Below, in pieces: positions 5,694 to 6,229 of a DNA stretch of 6,229 bases. The stretch covers positions 1-6,229 of the forward strand of contig JAUZQS010000122.1 of the NCBI GenBank assembly GCA_030950875.1, given 5' to 3'. The stretch's first letter is position 1. Every line of letters begins with the position of its first letter. The position numbers and the translations under genes are program-made. Below the pieces are notes generated by a model. The model ran no database searches. It had not been told where the DNA came from and worked only from the letters and a program-made list of their open reading frames with translations. This DNA comes from Mariprofundaceae bacterium. GTDB taxonomy: Bacteria > Pseudomonadota > Zetaproteobacteria > Mariprofundales > Mariprofundaceae.

Positions 5694-5900
5694 TTAATTA
5701 TTGCAAACTTTTGCTACTTGTTCTTGACAAAACCCATAGCCCATCTGAGAAAGTCCAGATGGACTACAGAAGTCAAAATGAGATTTATACCCACTTGTAC
5801 ATTGAAAGTCCCCAGTTTGATAATTTATATAAGCTACTCCAGCATACGCTGTCATAGCAAAAGAAATGCAAACCATTAATGTTAATAATACTTTTTTCAT
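5694..5900 (-). CDS. Small secreted protein with four cysteines
   Basis: This is a predicted 68-residue precursor of unknown family. The N-terminus MKKVLLTLMVCISFAMTAYA is a classical Sec signal peptide with an AYA cleavage site after residue 20, leaving a mature chain of about 48 residues exported to the periplasm or beyond. The mature part is rich in Tyr, Phe, Gly and Ser, with cysteines at 34, 45, 58 and 66 (spacing 10, 12 and 7), suggesting two disulfide bonds. Cys11 is in the signal peptide and does not form a proper lipobox. The open frame extends 18 codons upstream to 5954, but the ATG at 5900 has a GGGGGA ribosome-binding site five to six bases away and begins the signal peptide. The gene is convergent with the DUF4143 remnant and ends just before a terminator. 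Whether it is a structural peptide, an inhibitor or a bacteriocin-like peptide cannot be told from the sequence. Confidence 0.65.
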   Translation of the reverse strand: MKKVLLTLMVCISFAMTAYAGVAYINYQTGDFQCTSGYKSHFDFCSPSGLSQMGYGFCQEQVAKVCNN

Positions 5901-5904
5901 AATT

Positions 5905-5910
5905 TCCCCC
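5905..5910 (-). promoter_or_regulatory. Ribosome-binding site of the small secreted protein
   Basis: On the minus strand GGGGGA (5910 down to 5905) is followed by AATT and the ATG at 5900. It decides the start in favour of the Met that opens the signal peptide rather than the upstream in-frame ATG at 5954. Confidence 0.6.
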
Positions 5911-5963
5911 ATTAGTCTTGTCTGTAAAATATCCATCTCATACACAAACGGCATGGTAATTGC

Positions 5964-5971
5964 GGGGGGGG
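5964..5971. repeat. Run of eight G residues upstream of the secreted-peptide gene
   Basis: This homopolymer G(8) (C(8) on the coding strand) lies 64 bp upstream of the start codon at 5900 and 10 bp upstream of the alternative ATG at 5954. Tracts of this length can vary by slippage, so it could alter promoter or leader spacing. No promoter elements are clear enough around it to call. Confidence 0.5.
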
Positions 5972-6019
5972 TAAGACAAGCTTTTAAGCTGAGTCAGTAT
6001 TTTACACCACCCCAAACTT

Positions 6020-6229
6020 TCATGGCAACCACTGCCTTACATCCATAGACAAAAACATCTCGACATCAAGCCCATCACCGCCTACCAGCAACACTTTATC
6101 TGGGTGAAAGGCTTTCACAAAGGCATCCATGCCAGGCAATGCTGTTTGCCGTTTATGGCTCTTTACTTCCATTGCCAGTAAACGTCCCTGATAGCGCACT
6201 ACAAAATCCACTTCACGGCTTCGTTCTCG
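6020..6229 (-). CDS. DUF4143-type ATPase, C-terminal end (partial, runs off the right edge)
   Basis: The frame is open to the window edge and ends at the TGA at 6020-6022, giving 69 visible residues. The segment REVDFVVRYQGRLLAMEVKS is the PD-(D/E)XK-like core of the DUF4143 domain: E-V-D-F, then about ten residues, then E-V-K. It is followed by DAFVKAFHPDKVLLVGGDGL and by the usual ending EMFLSMDVRQWL. The spacing and ending fit the extreme C-terminus of this ATPase family, and the catalytic-like D/E/K residues are kept. A GTG at 6211 could be misread as a start, but conserved residues lie upstream of it. The N-terminal AAA domain, if present, is outside the window. It diverges strongly from the other DUF4143 fragment at 4867-5535, so the two are not a recent duplication. 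Confidence 0.75.
   Translation of the reverse strand, partial: RERSREVDFVVRYQGRLLAMEVKSHKRQTALPGMDAFVKAFHPDKVLLVGGDGLDVEMFLSMDVRQWLP

Noticed and set aside
5979..5992. AGCTT/AAGCT hairpin as a terminator of the right-edge DUF4143 gene
   Set aside because: It is a 5-bp stem with a 2-base loop and no clean T run on the minus strand.

Overview
The window looks like an accessory, repeat-rich stretch of a proteobacterial chromosome. The reasons are a proteobacterial-style hybrid sensor kinase, a short-form ThiI, IS66-like non-autonomous repeats, a GTCATTCC-type hairpin repeat and decayed Rpn and DUF4143 genes. I cannot place it more precisely; beta- or gammaproteobacteria is a guess. No CRISPR array, tRNA or rRNA was seen.

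Left part (1-2673). A 153-bp miniature inverted-repeat element (18-170) is flanked by a perfect 8-bp target duplication. It is followed by about 135 bp with no recognisable gene. Then comes a minus-strand hybrid histidine kinase (315-2516) with a periplasmic four-helix-type sensor, PAS, HisKA/HATPase and a C-terminal receiver. A second, 121-bp copy of the repeat (2553-2673) lies immediately upstream of the kinase ribosome-binding site and creates a false N-terminal extension of its open frame.

Middle part (2674-4331). A divergent intergenic region leads to plus-strand thiI (2875-4053), a tRNA U8 4-thiouridine synthetase without a rhodanese domain. A small two-helix membrane protein (4098-4331) follows 44 bp later. 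These are the only housekeeping-like genes.

Right part (4332-6229). This is a gene graveyard. It holds a third repeat copy (4348-4498), a solitary repeat end (4506-4517), an 80-bp twin-hairpin repeat with three compensated base-pair differences between its arms (4551-4630), a C-terminal tail of an Rpn/PD-(D/E)XK transposase-like nuclease (minus strand, to 4670), and a 5'-truncated DUF4143 ATPase (to 5535). The two truncated genes meet head to head at one breakpoint near 4855-4870. After a probably bidirectional terminator there is a small minus-strand secreted protein with four cysteines (5694-5900). Then comes the C-terminal end of a second DUF4143 protein (6020-6229), which runs off the window.

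The genes do not form one pathway. The kinase is an orphan whose output partner is not visible, and thiI is a tRNA-modification gene. The recurring theme is insertion and decay: three same-orientation copies of one IS66-like miniature element lie beside every intact gene block. The observations most worth checking are this element family (two size classes, one clear target duplication), its position at the kinase 5' end, the covarying twin hairpin, and the undescribed cysteine-containing secreted peptide.
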